64,000 bases of DNA from Hexactinellida sp. DTS-2022 (lineage: Eukaryota; Porifera; Hexactinellida): positions 5,208,001 to 5,272,000 of the forward strand of contig JAPNXP010000007.1 in the NCBI GenBank assembly GCA_028753945.1. The letters are read 5' to 3'. Below are positions 10,332-22,900 of the stretch, in pieces. Within the stretch, counting starts at the first letter, position 1; every line of letters starts with the position of its first letter. The notes beneath the pieces were generated by a model, which did not search any database, had not been told where the DNA came from, and worked only from the letters and a program-made list of their open reading frames with translations. Both the position numbers and the translations under genes were made by a program.

Positions 10332-11228
10332 ATGGGTCAGAAAAAATCTCGCGTTACTCCAGTACGAAACCCTCAACAGTCTCAAGGTGAAAACCCTTCT
10401 ACAACTCAGCCCAGAGGTCAAAGTACACCCACAAATCAGCCCAGAGGTCAAAGTACACCCACAACCCAACCCAGAGGTGAGAGTACACACACAACTCAGC
10501 CCAGAGGTCAAAGTACACCCACAAATCAGCCCAGAGGTCAAAATACACCCACAAATCAACCCAGAGGTGAGAGTATACACACGACACAGTCAAGAGGTCA
10601 AAGTACACCCATAACACAGGCCAGAGGTGAAAGTACACACACAACTGATTCTAATACAAACGCAACTACAAGGGAATCTTCTAGACATTCCAGTCCGAAT
10701 TTCAGCATAAGCGACGAGCTAGCACGAGAACTCTGCGAGGAGAATAATATATCTCAAGAAGAACTTGAGTTTCTGTGGCAACAGTTCAATAAATATTCTC
10801 TAAATTCAGATAATTTAATCCAATGTGATACAACAGAATTCAGTGACCCGTTTACAAAGAACGTATTCAGACGGATTCTACGGGCAGAAGACAAACCTAA
10901 CAACATAGAATTTGCGGCTTTCGTACAATATCTCTCGAAATGGAGTAATTCTAATGGCCTAGCGAAAAGTCAATTGCTTTTTCAAATTATTTTTAATGGC
11001 GATCCTATTTCTAAGATTCTGCTTACAAAACTAGTATCTCTTGTCTATCCGGAATTAACACAAACTCAAAAGGAAGAAAAAGCTAATACCATTGTTAAAG
11101 TTATGGACAGTAAGAATTCTGGTGTGGTTGATCAAGAAGACTTTATCGAGTATTTTTCTCGACAGGATGCAAGGACTGCCATCAATGTAGGAATTAAGTT
11201 AGAATTAACAAATACTAGTAATCAATAA
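10332..11228 (+). CDS. Divergent calcineurin-B-like EF-hand protein with an N-terminal 10-residue repeat array
   Basis: 298 residues, one exon. MGQKKSRV fits an N-myristoylation site (Gly2, Ser6) followed by basic residues. Residues 26-105 are eight copies of a 10-residue unit, consensus QPRGQSTPTN, encoded by a 30-bp DNA repeat with alternating QSTP and ESTH variants. Residues about 120-290 follow the calcineurin B/CHP plan: an ISQEELEFLWQQFNK helix, FVQYLSKWSN, LLFQIIFNGD, and a last EF-loop DSKNSGVVDQED. The loops are poor: the final one has Lys at position 3 and Asp at 12, and the others lack most ligands. Calcium binding is therefore doubtful. Calcineurin B subunits are myristoylated regulators of the phosphatase; whether this one binds a calcineurin A is unknown. 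A T-rich tract ending TTTCATAG lies 17 bp upstream of the ATG. Confidence 0.75.
   Translation: MGQKKSRVTPVRNPQQSQGENPSTTQPRGQSTPTNQPRGQSTPTTQPRGESTHTTQPRGQSTPTNQPRGQNTPTNQPRGESIHTTQSRGQSTPITQARGESTHTTDSNTNATTRESSRHSSPNFSISDELARELCEENNISQEELEFLWQQFNKYSLNSDNLIQCDTTEFSDPFTKNVFRRILRAEDKPNNIEFAAFVQYLSKWSNSNGLAKSQLLFQIIFNGDPISKILLTKLVSLVYPELTQTQKEEKANTIVKVMDSKNSGVVDQEDFIEYFSRQDARTAINVGIKLELTNTSNQ
10407..10646. repeat. 30-bp in-frame tandem repeat (8 copies)
   Basis: Coding repeat inside the calcineurin-B-like gene; unit CAGCCCAGAGGTCAAAGTAC followed by ACCCACAAAT. Variant units alternate, suggesting duplication of blocks of two or three units. The repeat also creates long spurious ORFs on both strands. 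Confidence 0.9.
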
Positions 11229-11951
11229 TGTGTTTTATATAACAAATATATTACATTTACGAATATTTATTAAAACATTGTCACTTTATTATTCCCCAAC
11301 CCTTAAATCATCAAATACTTGCTAGATTTTTTTGATATGCAGTTGCATGTTGGTCCGTCTCGCATGGCGAAACAAATCATAAAAAATTTTTAAAAATTAA
11401 ATAATTGTTTTGTTGTTCAATAGTTTGAAATTGTGTTTATCTAAAAATGGAATTACGAATTGTTTCGTCAAATGCTGTTTGCAATATTTACCAATTATTA
11501 CCAACACAATAGATATAATTACATTTATATGAATGAAATCCCCTAGACTTGTGAAATAATAACTTTTACTTTGTCACGTAATCCAATTTATAACCTGAAT
11601 GAACTAATCCAATATATATTTTAAAATGGCATTCATATATAAATACGTAGATTCCCAGATAATGTTACTACGAACCCCTAGAACATGATTGAATCACACA
11701 ATATCCAAAGTCCATATACTCTGATTACGTTCATAGATGCAACAACCAAATTATTTTCAGTTCTTACCCTATTATATTACCACCTAATAGCTCCAAGCTA
11801 TACTTATGGAATTATAGTTTAAAATTGTTGTAATTGCTTTGCACATACAAACGACTTCACCAGACAATTCGGTTAATTAGGCATTTTATCAATAGGACTG
11901 GAAGTATATAAGCGACTAAGGCCTGTTGTACGTATAATTATCTAGAGCAAC
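11229..11951. other. Intergenic region upstream of the OSBP-related gene
   Basis: AT-rich, with no ORF and no recognisable MITE. It ends with a possible TATA box listed separately. Confidence 0.6.
11905..11912 (+). promoter_or_regulatory. Possible TATA box (TATATAAG)
   Basis: TATATAAG lies 40 bp before the ATG of the OSBP-related gene. The motif matches the TATA consensus, but the distance implies a very short leader and AT-rich sequence gives chance matches. Confidence 0.3.
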
Positions 11952-13403
11952 ATGTCCGAGATTTCAAGTATAAATTCGCATGCAAACTCGTCCACTGACA
12001 TTTCACAGGATTTTGACTTTATAAAGCCGAATTCGAAATGGGACAAAGACACCCTAAGCTCTAACGAGGTTTTAGAAGCTGATGAGTGTATTCCTATTGC
12101 CAGCAGCCAGATATTCGTGTCAGATACAGAACCATCAGATGACGACGAGTTTAAGGACGCGCAAAACCAGTTCACACTTCCTGAGAACCGCATTATGAAT
12201 CCGCACGAACTGACCCCACAGTTCCTAATTCAGCAGTTTCGTAGGTGTGGAAAACCGCGAACTAGACTTCCTGTTATGCGGGACCAGGGAGGATTCAGTG
12301 TGTGGTCCTTCTTGAAACATTGCCTCGGCAAAGATCTCACTCGGGTCCCGATGCCGATTACATTTAACGAACCGATTTCCTTCATGCAGCGCATTTGTGA
12401 GGATCTAGAGTATGTGGAGCAGTTGAATGTGGCGGGTGCAATCAAGGACACGGCCCTGAGGCTGGCTTACATCGCCGGGTTCGCCGCCTCAACTTACGTC
12501 TCGACACAGAACCGGTTTACCAAGCCGTTTAACCCCCTCTTGGGAGAGACATTTGAGTTCGTCTGTGAGTCAAAGGGTATGGCCTGCTTGACTGAGCAAA
12601 CTAGCCATCACCCTCCCGTGACTGCATATCATGTGGAAGCACCAACCTGGACACTTTGGGGGGAAATGCGGTTAGAATTGAAGTTTCGCGGTAATTACGT
12701 TCGCGTGATCCCACAAGGGGTATTGCATCTGAGGACTCGAATGGACGGACTGCATTATTCGTGGTCCAAGCCAGCTATGATTGTGCACAACCTGATTCTA
12801 GGGAACTTCTGGACGGACCACGATGGGGCAGTTGAGATCCGGTGCCACCAAACGGGAGAGACGGCGACTGTAGTATTCTCGCCTCACTCCAGAGCCGGGG
12901 CTCAATACAGAGAGGTACATGGGGAGGTTAGGGGGGGCGACAGGGCCGTAGAGTACCTATTGAGCGGACGCTGGGATCTAGGCATGTCGTACTCAAAAGT
13001 AAGCACAGGCGACACAGCTGTTAAGCCTGAGAGCCACACGCTATGGGCTTGTAAGCCACCGATCCCCAACGCAATGAGTCAATATGGGTTCACAGAATTC
13101 GCGGTTTCTCTCAACGAGATAGATCCGGATAGCTTTGTCTGTCGGACGGACTCGCGGTTCCGGCCGGACCAGAGACAGCTGGAGGAGGGGAATGTGGAGG
13201 AAGCCGCAGAAACAAAGTACAGACTCGAGGAAAAGCAGAGACGCACTCGGAAACATCGCGAAACCCACAAGATTGCGTATCACCCGCGATGGTTCGCACC
13301 AGCATTAGATCCAGACACCAACACCAGAGCCCAATGTTACAATGGGGAATATTGGATGTGTAAATTGCAGCAGAATTTCGGTGAAATCCCTGACATATAC
13401 TGA
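11952..13403 (+). CDS. Oxysterol-binding protein-related protein, short form (ORP1/ORP2 type)
   Basis: 483 residues, intronless. The lipid-binding ORD spans about residue 110 to the end. It carries FSVWSFLKHCLGKDL, FNEPISFMQR, KPFNPLLGETFEFV and the signature EQTSHHPP at 215-222, and ends PDIY as ORP2 does. There is no PH domain or ankyrin repeat, so it corresponds to a short ORP that moves sterol or phosphoinositide between membranes. Upstream of the ORD an acidic stretch leads into EFKDAQ (66-71). This resembles the FFAT motif (EFFDAxE) that binds VAP proteins on the ER, but position 3 is Lys and position 7 Asn. Closest human relatives by eye are ORP2 and the C-terminus of ORP1. Confidence 0.93.
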   Translation: MSEISSINSHANSSTDISQDFDFIKPNSKWDKDTLSSNEVLEADECIPIASSQIFVSDTEPSDDDEFKDAQNQFTLPENRIMNPHELTPQFLIQQFRRCGKPRTRLPVMRDQGGFSVWSFLKHCLGKDLTRVPMPITFNEPISFMQRICEDLEYVEQLNVAGAIKDTALRLAYIAGFAASTYVSTQNRFTKPFNPLLGETFEFVCESKGMACLTEQTSHHPPVTAYHVEAPTWTLWGEMRLELKFRGNYVRVIPQGVLHLRTRMDGLHYSWSKPAMIVHNLILGNFWTDHDGAVEIRCHQTGETATVVFSPHSRAGAQYREVHGEVRGGDRAVEYLLSGRWDLGMSYSKVSTGDTAVKPESHTLWACKPPIPNAMSQYGFTEFAVSLNEIDPDSFVCRTDSRFRPDQRQLEEGNVEEAAETKYRLEEKQRRTRKHRETHKIAYHPRWFAPALDPDTNTRAQCYNGEYWMCKLQQNFGEIPDIY

Positions 13404-13936
13404 AGTGCTTTGTTTAGCAAGAATGTATCTTTTTAGCCTATAACATTAGAAAAGTAATGTAATTATCTTCAATACTATATCGAGTTACGAACTTATTGTT
13501 CATTGTATTCACACTGATATAGGTTTAAACCCTCTATAGGCGAGCGAAGTAATATTATTTGTCCGCATAACGTCCATTTGACGATTTAATTGCACTGAAT
13601 TTAATAATTTTGTTTATAAATAAGTGCGGAACGATTTGAGAGACCTTCTCTATTTAATTGTGTCAACATTTATTTGTGTTCTATTATATATATTGTAGGC
13701 AATTCTTATTAATAAAATTATTCAGAAATTACCATCCACTGCTTCACAGTAGGCTTATATCCAATAATGTATCTTTGTTATTCGCCTGTGTTGTTTGTTT
13801 ACAGTAGATGTCGGATATAAGAACACCGGTTATATGAACATGCCGGATATAAGAACATTATATGCAGTTCCCTACGATGTTCTTATAACCGGCATTTACT
13901 GTATCTTCTATTTATTGTTGCAATTAGGTATTATTT
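13404..13936. other. Intergenic region between the OSBP-related gene and acyl-CoA synthetase
   Basis: AT-rich, with one short family-C MITE (13802-13901) and nothing else that I can support. Confidence 0.6.
13802..13901. repeat. MITE, family C, short (100 bp)
   Basis: TA|CAGTAGATGTCGGATATAAG at the left, ACCGGCATTTACTG|TA at the right. It ends 35 bp before the ATG of the acyl-CoA synthetase gene. Confidence 0.85.
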
Positions 13937-16900
13937 ATGGCAGATGCAGATAAGGCAGAAGAGAGCACTGACACTCCTCCACAGACAGGTTAGTAGCTCT
14001 GTTTGAACCGAACACAGTCAGGTCTGCTTTATGTGAGCAAATTTCGTCTGCTTAATATTATAAATATTTTATTATGGACAAATAATAACTTAGGTAGAAT
14101 TTGTTTTCGCTTATTATGGAGTCTCTTTATAATTAGCGCATTTCTTAATTCCTTGAATGTTTATAAGAAAAGGACCTGACTGTATTTGACTAATTTGATG
14201 GATACTCGCTTATATTATAATAAAACAAATCAGCTTATTGACTTCTAAACATATTTTCAGTGGTTCGTGTAATAATTATTACGTATTATTGTAAGCAGGT
14301 TAATAACTGTATTATTTATTCTGTGTAGATTCTGTAGAAAAACCTAAGGAAGATATTAGCCCTTCTCGCGACGAGGAAGTGAAAGAAAAACCGCAGTCTG
14401 AGTCTGACAGCAAATACCTACCCAGGAGTAAGGTGATGTTAATTAAAATATTCATAACAACTTTATCTTATCTTTATATAACACAAGTTATTCATAAGCA
14501 TTGGGAGAAATTCTTTCTTGTTATCAGTAACATACCAATGGCATTATGTGGTAGATCTAGTTAACTAATCTATTATAAGTTAATATTCTCATTATCCTTG
14601 TATTGACCTCAGGAATTGCGCCTCAAGATCTACAGTGGCCATAATTCCTTATTGCGTTAATATTTGTGTCCTGATTTATATTTCATGACTCTAACACATC
14701 TGTTGTGTGAATTGATTAGAATTGTGAGTCAGCTATATAGATGCTTATTTTTGTATTGCCCTAGTGATACTAGGTCAATTTTTAAGCCCACGGAAATGCA
14801 GATGTCCTTGCCAATTTTGATATTAAATCAACTAAAATTGTGTGCATAGTAGTTCGTATTTTTGCCTACACATGGATTATGTAATTGCTCTGATAACAAT
14901 TACACTCTGCAGTTTAACTATGTACAAGCTAACTTTAATTAAAGTATAATTAACCTTTAAACAAAGTTATCCAATATTCCTCCCTACACATCTACCTACA
15001 ATGTAAACCCTTTAGTTATCACTTTGTTGATTGCTTCATACAACTTGATTTTGTTTACACATGTTTAGTGGAATGTAATGGGTAGAATCTTTAATTTACA
15101 TATGCAGTTGTACAATATTTCTTCTGTTAGCTTTTGTGTGCATGTTTACAAATTGTTCATCAAAAGGAGAATTGCATGAATAGGTTTTGCCAGTCAGTTT
15201 CCTTTAATGATATAATAATGGTTGCTATTCAATTGAATTGAAACTGAAGAAAAAACGTAGATGGTTGTTGAATACCAATTGAGATCAGACAAATTCCACC
15301 GTAAAAAATCATTAATATGTTTATTATTAAATTGTTTCCTTTTGAATTTGTATTGAACTCCCACAAGTCTTGTGTTTAGAGTTCACTTCTATCGTAGATC
15401 TCTGAACTTGTTTTGTCAGCTGCTGTACCGAAGTTGTAAGTAAAATGAATCCTTTCCCTTATTGACGCTCTTAGTTCACGTATTTTATTAGATCATTTGA
15501 TTCTGTGTTTGATATTGTTTCAGTGCAACAGATGGCGAGAACTAATTTGAATAAGTGTCTATACTGAAATGGCAGTAGTATAACCTCTTGTGTTCCTATT
15601 AAACCCTCACATAATGACAGGCTTATCAATTGTCTTGTTTAGTAGTAGTTTTTCTTTCTATACTAATATGGATTTAATACAGTCAACTCCGCTTAATAGA
15701 GACACCGGTTAATATATTTCACTGCTTAATCGGGTCAAAATTCGCAGGATTTATAGGACGGAATTACATTTTGGCTTGAAATATTTTCGGTTAATAGATT
15801 TCTCCGCTTATCGGGTCAAAGCTACCTGGTCCCGAGGTGACTCTATTATGCGGAGTTGACTGTAACTGATATTTAATTACAATCGTGTAGGAGTCTGAAT
15901 AGTGTCCATTATTAGAAACCCTTTTCTAAGAGAGAATTACTTTATATGATACGAAATGTGATAATTCATTGTACTCCCTCATTATTTAGTGCAGCTTATA
16001 CTTTTTACAATCCTAAGGAAAATCGTAGATTCTCCTTAGTTAATATTTTCAAGCAATTTAGTCAGATATTTCGTCATCATTCTATTATAGTACGAATTGA
16101 ATTAGGATAACCTATAAATTTATGTCCAAAGAATGTAGTATGGTATTCATATGAATATAACTATGCAATTTTTATCCATTATTCAACTAAATTAAGCAAT
16201 TTATGTCTGATTAGCTTCACAAAAAATTTATACTCTTGAAACAGAGAAATTGCTCTCTTAATTCATAAACCCTTAATTAAGTTACAACACTACCCAATGT
16301 TATGCAAACCTAACGTTGGTTTTATAATGGTTTTCCAGAAATTTGGTATCTTATTATAATACTCCACCACAGACTTAAAGTAGACAGTTTACAACAAATA
16401 TATTTATTTGAATCCTTTCATAAACTCAATAAATAGTCTACTGATAGCTTTTATAACTCAATCCCTAATGATCAAATGAGTATAAATACTACTACAAGTA
16501 CTGGATAAATACAATTTTATTACTGTTGGACTCAAATAAATTTCTAGTAATTATTGTTTTTGACGAATGGGCAATCTTAGTTGTGTGGGTAGTAGAAGAT
16601 TGAGTAACTCACTTCAAAATGAGAGTTTGAGTCACCCTTTACCTGGCCGTGATTTCACACAAATTCAAAAACCAGTCATAGAAATTCCTCAATTCGCCCC
16701 GAATAAACTGCTCTCGATCTCAGCACTCACTGTTGACGAGAACAATGTTATTTATGCGATTGATACGTCATCAAAAGGTGTTGTAGTATTTGCACCTGAT
16801 GGTCAATTTCTGTACAAATTCATTTCGAATGAGATCGGACAACCTCACTTCATTGATCCCTGGGGTATAGCAGTTTGGAAAGAACAAATTTATGTATCGG

Positions 16901-19900
16901 ACATCACCAGAAATGATGTGCAGATTTTCACACTTAGCGGTGAGCACATTTACACAATCGAATGGCCGCTGAAAAGTCCCAAAGGAATAGCAGTTTCCTT
17001 GAATGGAGATCTCTATGTTACAGACGATGCTTCTAATTCTGTGCAAATATTCGACTCGGCACACAAACAGATTACATCAGTCGGAACAGATAAGTTATAC
17101 AAACCCTGCGATGTAAAGGTTGATGCAAAAAATAACGTATATGTACTCGACTGGAATAATCCATGTATGCACATTTTCAATTCTTCTGGTGAACAAGTGC
17201 GTGAATTCGCGACGCGTGGTGATCAACAAGAGATATTCCTACCGTCATATTTCGCGTTGGATTCCTATGGTACAGTTATAATCAGCGACAGTTGGGAATA
17301 CCCAATAGCCGTGTATACACCCACTGGAGAATTAGCTAAGCATTTCCCGGGTTGGGGCAACCAAACTATAATATTCCATCTGCCAAAAGGATTGGCTGTT
17401 GATAAACATGACAGATTCATTGTTGGTGATATGACACAAGGAATCAAGATTTACTGAACGAATTCCCTCTGTTTAATTCAAATCTCAAAACTCAAGAATG
17501 TTTTATTTAGTGAAATGTTTCTTTCTAACCTTTTATACATTCAATAAAATTCTTAATTTCCTATTACAATTCTGATTGTTAAGATTTGAAAATACAAACG
17601 TTATGTTAAGCAAAATTCCTTAAAATCTTACACCGTTTTTGGCCATTTTGTAATACAAAAACGGTGATTTGTCACAATTATTCCCATTGGAAGCGTTACG
17701 TACCCTTCAATGGATTTGAAAGTTTATACAAATATTAACAAGTGATTAATCACATTATAGTGCTTAAATCTTATGTTTTGAATGTACACAGATTTTCACC
17801 ACCAATCCCCATGAAAGCGTTGACCTGCTAATGTCAAAGGATGGGATGGGCAGTTCTAAGCCAGAAACTGTTATTAGTATGTTCCGAGAAATAACTCTCA
17901 ACTACAGTAATATTATTGCTATTTGTGAGAAGATAGATGGACAGAAACTGTACACTGGGTTCACATACAAGCAATATTGGGATATGTGTTGGCAGGCCGC
18001 GCGGGCGATGCTTAAAGTGAGTGTACAGTAGACTTGTTAATATGAACACCAGGGTTAAATTCTGATCTTATTACCTGGATATTTGTATTAACCGGCGTAA
18101 ATTGCATGCATTTTATAGGCTAGGGACCTTGAACTCTTTAACCGATATTCGCCTTATCCGTGTTCGTACTAACGAGAGTCGGGGCTGACTGAATAGTGGA
18201 ATCTAGTGGAATCTAGTGGAATCCAGTGGAATCCAGTGGAATCTAGTGGAACCTAGTGGAATCCAGTGGAACCTAGTGGAATCCAGTGGAATCTAGGGTG
18301 ACTGAATGGTGGAATCTAGTGGAATCCAGTGGAATCTAGTGGAATCTAGTGGAATTACTAAATTTTAGTGGAATTGACTGAACGGTGGAATCGAGTGGAT
18401 TTTCTAAAAACCGACTGAACAGTGGAATCGAGTGGAATCTTTGACTGAATAGTGGAATCGAGTGGAATCGAGTGGAATTTGACTGAATAGTGGAATCGAG
18501 TGGAATTTGACTGAATAGTGGAATCGAGTGGAATTTGACTGAATAGTGGAATCGAGTGGAATTTGATTAAATTGTTAAACACCACGTATATGCTATAAGC
18601 TACATGTCCATCATATTACGTTAATATTCGCCCATGTAAAATTGTTTGCAACAATTAAACTAGTGTTGTGCATGAAGTGACACAATGTGATACTATATTA
18701 TTATTCTGACTAATCACCTCTATTGAACTGCCCAATGAATACCAACTGGATTTGCTAAGGAATTGTTGATAAATAATGTTTATAGGATGTGTCTAAATAA
18801 CATGGTAACAAAGTCTAACAAATAAATACTATTGAGTTACTGTTAGGCTTTGTTACCATGTTATTTAGACACATCTTATAAACATTATTTATCAACAATT
18901 CCTTAGCAACTCCAGTTGGTATTCATTGGGCAGTTCAATAGAGATGATTAGTAAGAATACTAATATAGTACATATTGTGCCACTTTTTGCACAACACTAG
19001 TTTAATCGTTGCAAACAATTTTACATGGGCGAAAATTAACGTAATATGATCACACGTAGCTTATAACATATATCTAGTGTTTAACAATTTAATCAAATTC
19101 CACTCGATTCCACTCGATTCCACTCGATTCCACTATTCAGTCAAATTCCACTCGATTCCACTATTCAGTCAAAGATTCCACTCGATTCCACTGTTCAGTC
19201 GGTTTTTAGAAAATCCACTCGATTCCACCGTTCAGTCAATTCCACTAAAATTTAGTAATTCCACTAGATTCCACTAGATTCCACTGGATTCCACTAGATT
19301 CCACCATTCAGTCACCCTAGATTCCACTAGATTCCACTGGATTCCACTATTCAGTCAAAGATTCCACTCGATTCCACTGTTCAGTCGGTTTTTAGAAAAT
19401 CCACTCGATTCCACCGTTCAGTCAATTCCACTAAAATTTAGTAATTCCACTAGATTCCACTAGATTCCACTGGATTCCACTAGATTCCACCATTCAGTCA
19501 CCCTAGATTCCACTAGATTCCACTGGATTCCACTAGATTCCACTGGATTCCACTAGATTCCACTATTCAGTCAGCCCCACGAGAGTCTACTGTATTTATT
19601 TACGCATGTTTGTATTGGTTATTTTAATCTGTTCCTGTTAGCTTGGATTTGAGCCTTTTCGCGCAATAAGTGTACTCGGTTTCAACTCACACGAATGGTT
19701 CGTGGCTTGCCTAGCATCGATGTTAGCAGGGTGAGTACAATACCTTATTATACAATACAGTAGAACCTGCATAATCCGACCATAGTATAACCCGGAATTC
19801 AGCTAATCAGGCATAATTATTGTGATATTTGGAATTAAGAAAGTAATACTGCATAATTCGACATAATTTTTGTGATATTTTGTATTATTGAAGTTATACT

Positions 19901-22900
19901 GCATAACCCGACAATTTGGTAATCCGACATAATTTTTGTGTACGGATGTACTTGTATTAGGGAAGTTATACTGCATAATTCGACATTTTTCTCTACCCCA
20001 ACGGGTGTCGGATTATACTGGTTATACTATACTGTATAGCTGTATAGCTGTATAGCTGTATAGCTGTATAACACACACACAATGTCATTAGTGGTATGTG
20101 TGCCGGTGTGTACACCACTAACAGTCCAGAGGCCTGTGCCTACGTGGCTCAGGACTGCAAGGCTATGCTCTACTTTGTTGAGGACGACAAACAGCTGCAG
20201 AAGATCCTAGAGGTAAGCTTTTGATTTTAATTAATTATTCAGTGTATTATACAGCCATTTGTAAATACCCTCCTAATATGAACCAATTTTAATACGCCTA
20301 AATCACAAATTTTATGTTACGGAATAGGAGAAGATTCCAAATTAATAATTTCAAAAAATATTACTCCAAAGAGCTTCTCGCGCTCCTGGATAATCCCTTG
20401 CTTGTATTGTTTTAACGCTTGTGCTTAGGTCCGTGATCAGCTGCCTGACATAAAGTGCATAATTCAATTCAAAGGCGAACTAACAGGCACTTACGATAAT
20501 GTTATTCATTGGAAGGATTTCATGGAAATGGGAAAGGTTACAAGTAAATCTGGTAAGCAATTAGAAATACAGTCTACTTTAGTAATTTCCGGTAATACGA
20601 ACACTATTTCAGTCCCCTTCAAAGCCTTTTGAATGCAAATTACACTGGTTAAAATACGAATTTCGGATAAGGAGTACACATTTTGACGGTCCCTTGGTGT
20701 ACTATTAACGAGGTTCTACAATATCACTGTTAAAATTGTTTAAATATATTTCCTATTGCAAGAGGGCTGTAGTGAGGAAACAGTTCCAAAGGACAAACTC
20801 GACGAAGAACTTGACAAGATTATGCGGGACATTAGGCCCGAGAGATGTGCTCTGCTTATCTACACCTCGGGAACAACTGGGAACCCAAAGGGAGTAATGC
20901 TGAGTCATGACAATGTGAGTCATATTTATGATTATCCTATATACTCGGATAGTAGCAAATATAAATTTCTTATCGCTGCCCGGAATAAACATCTTTATCT
21001 AATAAGAGTCTCAATAAGATTATCAACCGATTATAATAAATACATTGTAATAAAGTGCGATATTCTCGAAAATTTATCAAAAAATGGTCCCAAAATTGCG
21101 AAATTACAATAATCGCCTAGGCTACTATTCGATTAAATACGGTATATAAACAGAAAGGTTTCTGGTTAAACCTTATATATTTGTCTTTAAAGCCCGCCAA
21201 GGATATTTCTCGTCAATTTAATTATAAACTCGATAGAGATTATATCATATATTAACCAGACACTAACCGATACCAAGAAATAAGGTGTAGTATATGGTTA
21301 AAATAGTTGTTTAAAATTGCTTGAAATAACCTGGAGACATCATGCAGTGTCCTATCCTACTCTCCATCTTACTTGCTATTTGATTAAGTATACCAGGGGG
21401 ATGTACTAACTGTAATTATAACTATTCGTAAGCACATCTGGCTGATAAATACATGCCATTTGGTAATCGATCTTACAGCAAATCCGTTCTTAGAATTTTA
21501 ATTAGTTTGCCTAATTCTGCTCAAGTTATGAATTTCGAATATTTTTTACAAATTTGTATACTGCTTATCTGACTGTTAGATAATTTAAGTTACAGTTTAA
21601 TTTATTAAGAAAATACTTACACAAAACGTCTGAAATTCAAATGTAGGAATCCTTGATTGATTAGGGGTAAAGTTCGTTGTTTGATATGTGAACAGGATTT
21701 ACTCAAGCTTCTACTATTAGAAATGCAATAATCTTAATTGCCATTATTTCACAGCAATTTTGATGTTTACTGCATCAAATGCCTTGGAATTCTAAGCTGG
21801 ATTTCTACACAGGCTTCAGTTCATGGGAGCAGCGATTCGCGAGTATTGTAATTTATAAAAAGAAACTGCAAAGGAATTTGAAATATTCGCACTTTCGCAA
21901 TCGCTGGAATGCTGCGAAGGAGTGGAATAAGGGGTGACTTGAATACTTTGAGTTTAATAAGGTCACAAGGTCTTAAAACTATTCGAATAGAATTCCTAAT
22001 TAGCTTTATCATAATTCGCGTTCCATAATACCACGCGTCTCTAGATCACGTACACTATCGCGGCATTGCGACGCTTCAACCCAGATTTCACAACTGGCGA
22101 CGAACAGGTTGTCTCCTACCTCCCTCTGAGCCACATCGCGGCTCAAATCGCGGATATTTACATTCCTATCTCCACTGCGGCTACTGTCTGGTTTGCTGGG
22201 AAAGACGCGCTTAAGGGTGGATTGGCTTTAACTCTGCAAGAAGTTAGGCCGACTTACTTCTTCGGAGTACCACGGTTAGTTTAATTAAGAGCTTCCTTAT
22301 ATGTGGATGGTATATAAAACCCATACAAACTAAGGTGAAAATTTGTTGCCAAAAGCCCTACCATATTTCTGGGTAATATCATTTTATGATTCATTTAAAC
22401 AAACCTGGTCTGGAAATATACGGTCTACATATAAGTTATTTCCTTAATTGATTAGTACAGTAGATGTCGGATATAAGCACACCGGTTATAAGAACATATC
22501 AGATATAACCACACTATACTGGAAAACTGTTGCCATATACCTTGTATAATTTATGTCGGTTATAAGAACATGCCGGTTTTAAGCACCTTAAGTGCAGTTC
22601 CCGACGATGTGCTTATAACCGGCATCCACTGTATAGCAACTTACGTGTATTGATGATATGTTAATTTTACACTTTTACCAGTGTTTGGGAGAAGATAGAA
22701 GAAGGGATCAAATCTCAACTTGCAAAGGCCACAGGAATAAAGTTGAAAATAGCTGAGTGGGGAATGGGGAAGGGGTTGATTGGGAATACCAACAGACAGA
22801 ACAACGAATCTCTGCCTTGGGGATGGTTCTTTGCAGACAAACTTGTTTTCTCAAAGGTACTTACATTATTCTTGCTATACCAAACAATCTTGCCATAATA

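Noticed and set aside
10387..10644. ORFs in the other frames and strand over the 30-bp repeat (10387-10614 plus; 10323-10580 and 10399-10644 minus)
   Set aside because: A 30-bp repeat keeps every frame open once it is open; only the 298-codon frame continues into a conserved domain.
14664..14849. 61-codon ORF in ACSBG intron 2 as an extra exon
   Set aside because: Exons 2 and 3 already join in phase 0, and the peptide does not resemble ACSBG proteins.
18358..19277. ORFs rich in FHSIPLDST in the foldback arms, and the idea that this array is a CRISPR
   Set aside because: They are translations of the 10-bp satellite. There are no unique spacers of constant length, the array is palindromic, and it lies in a eukaryotic intron.
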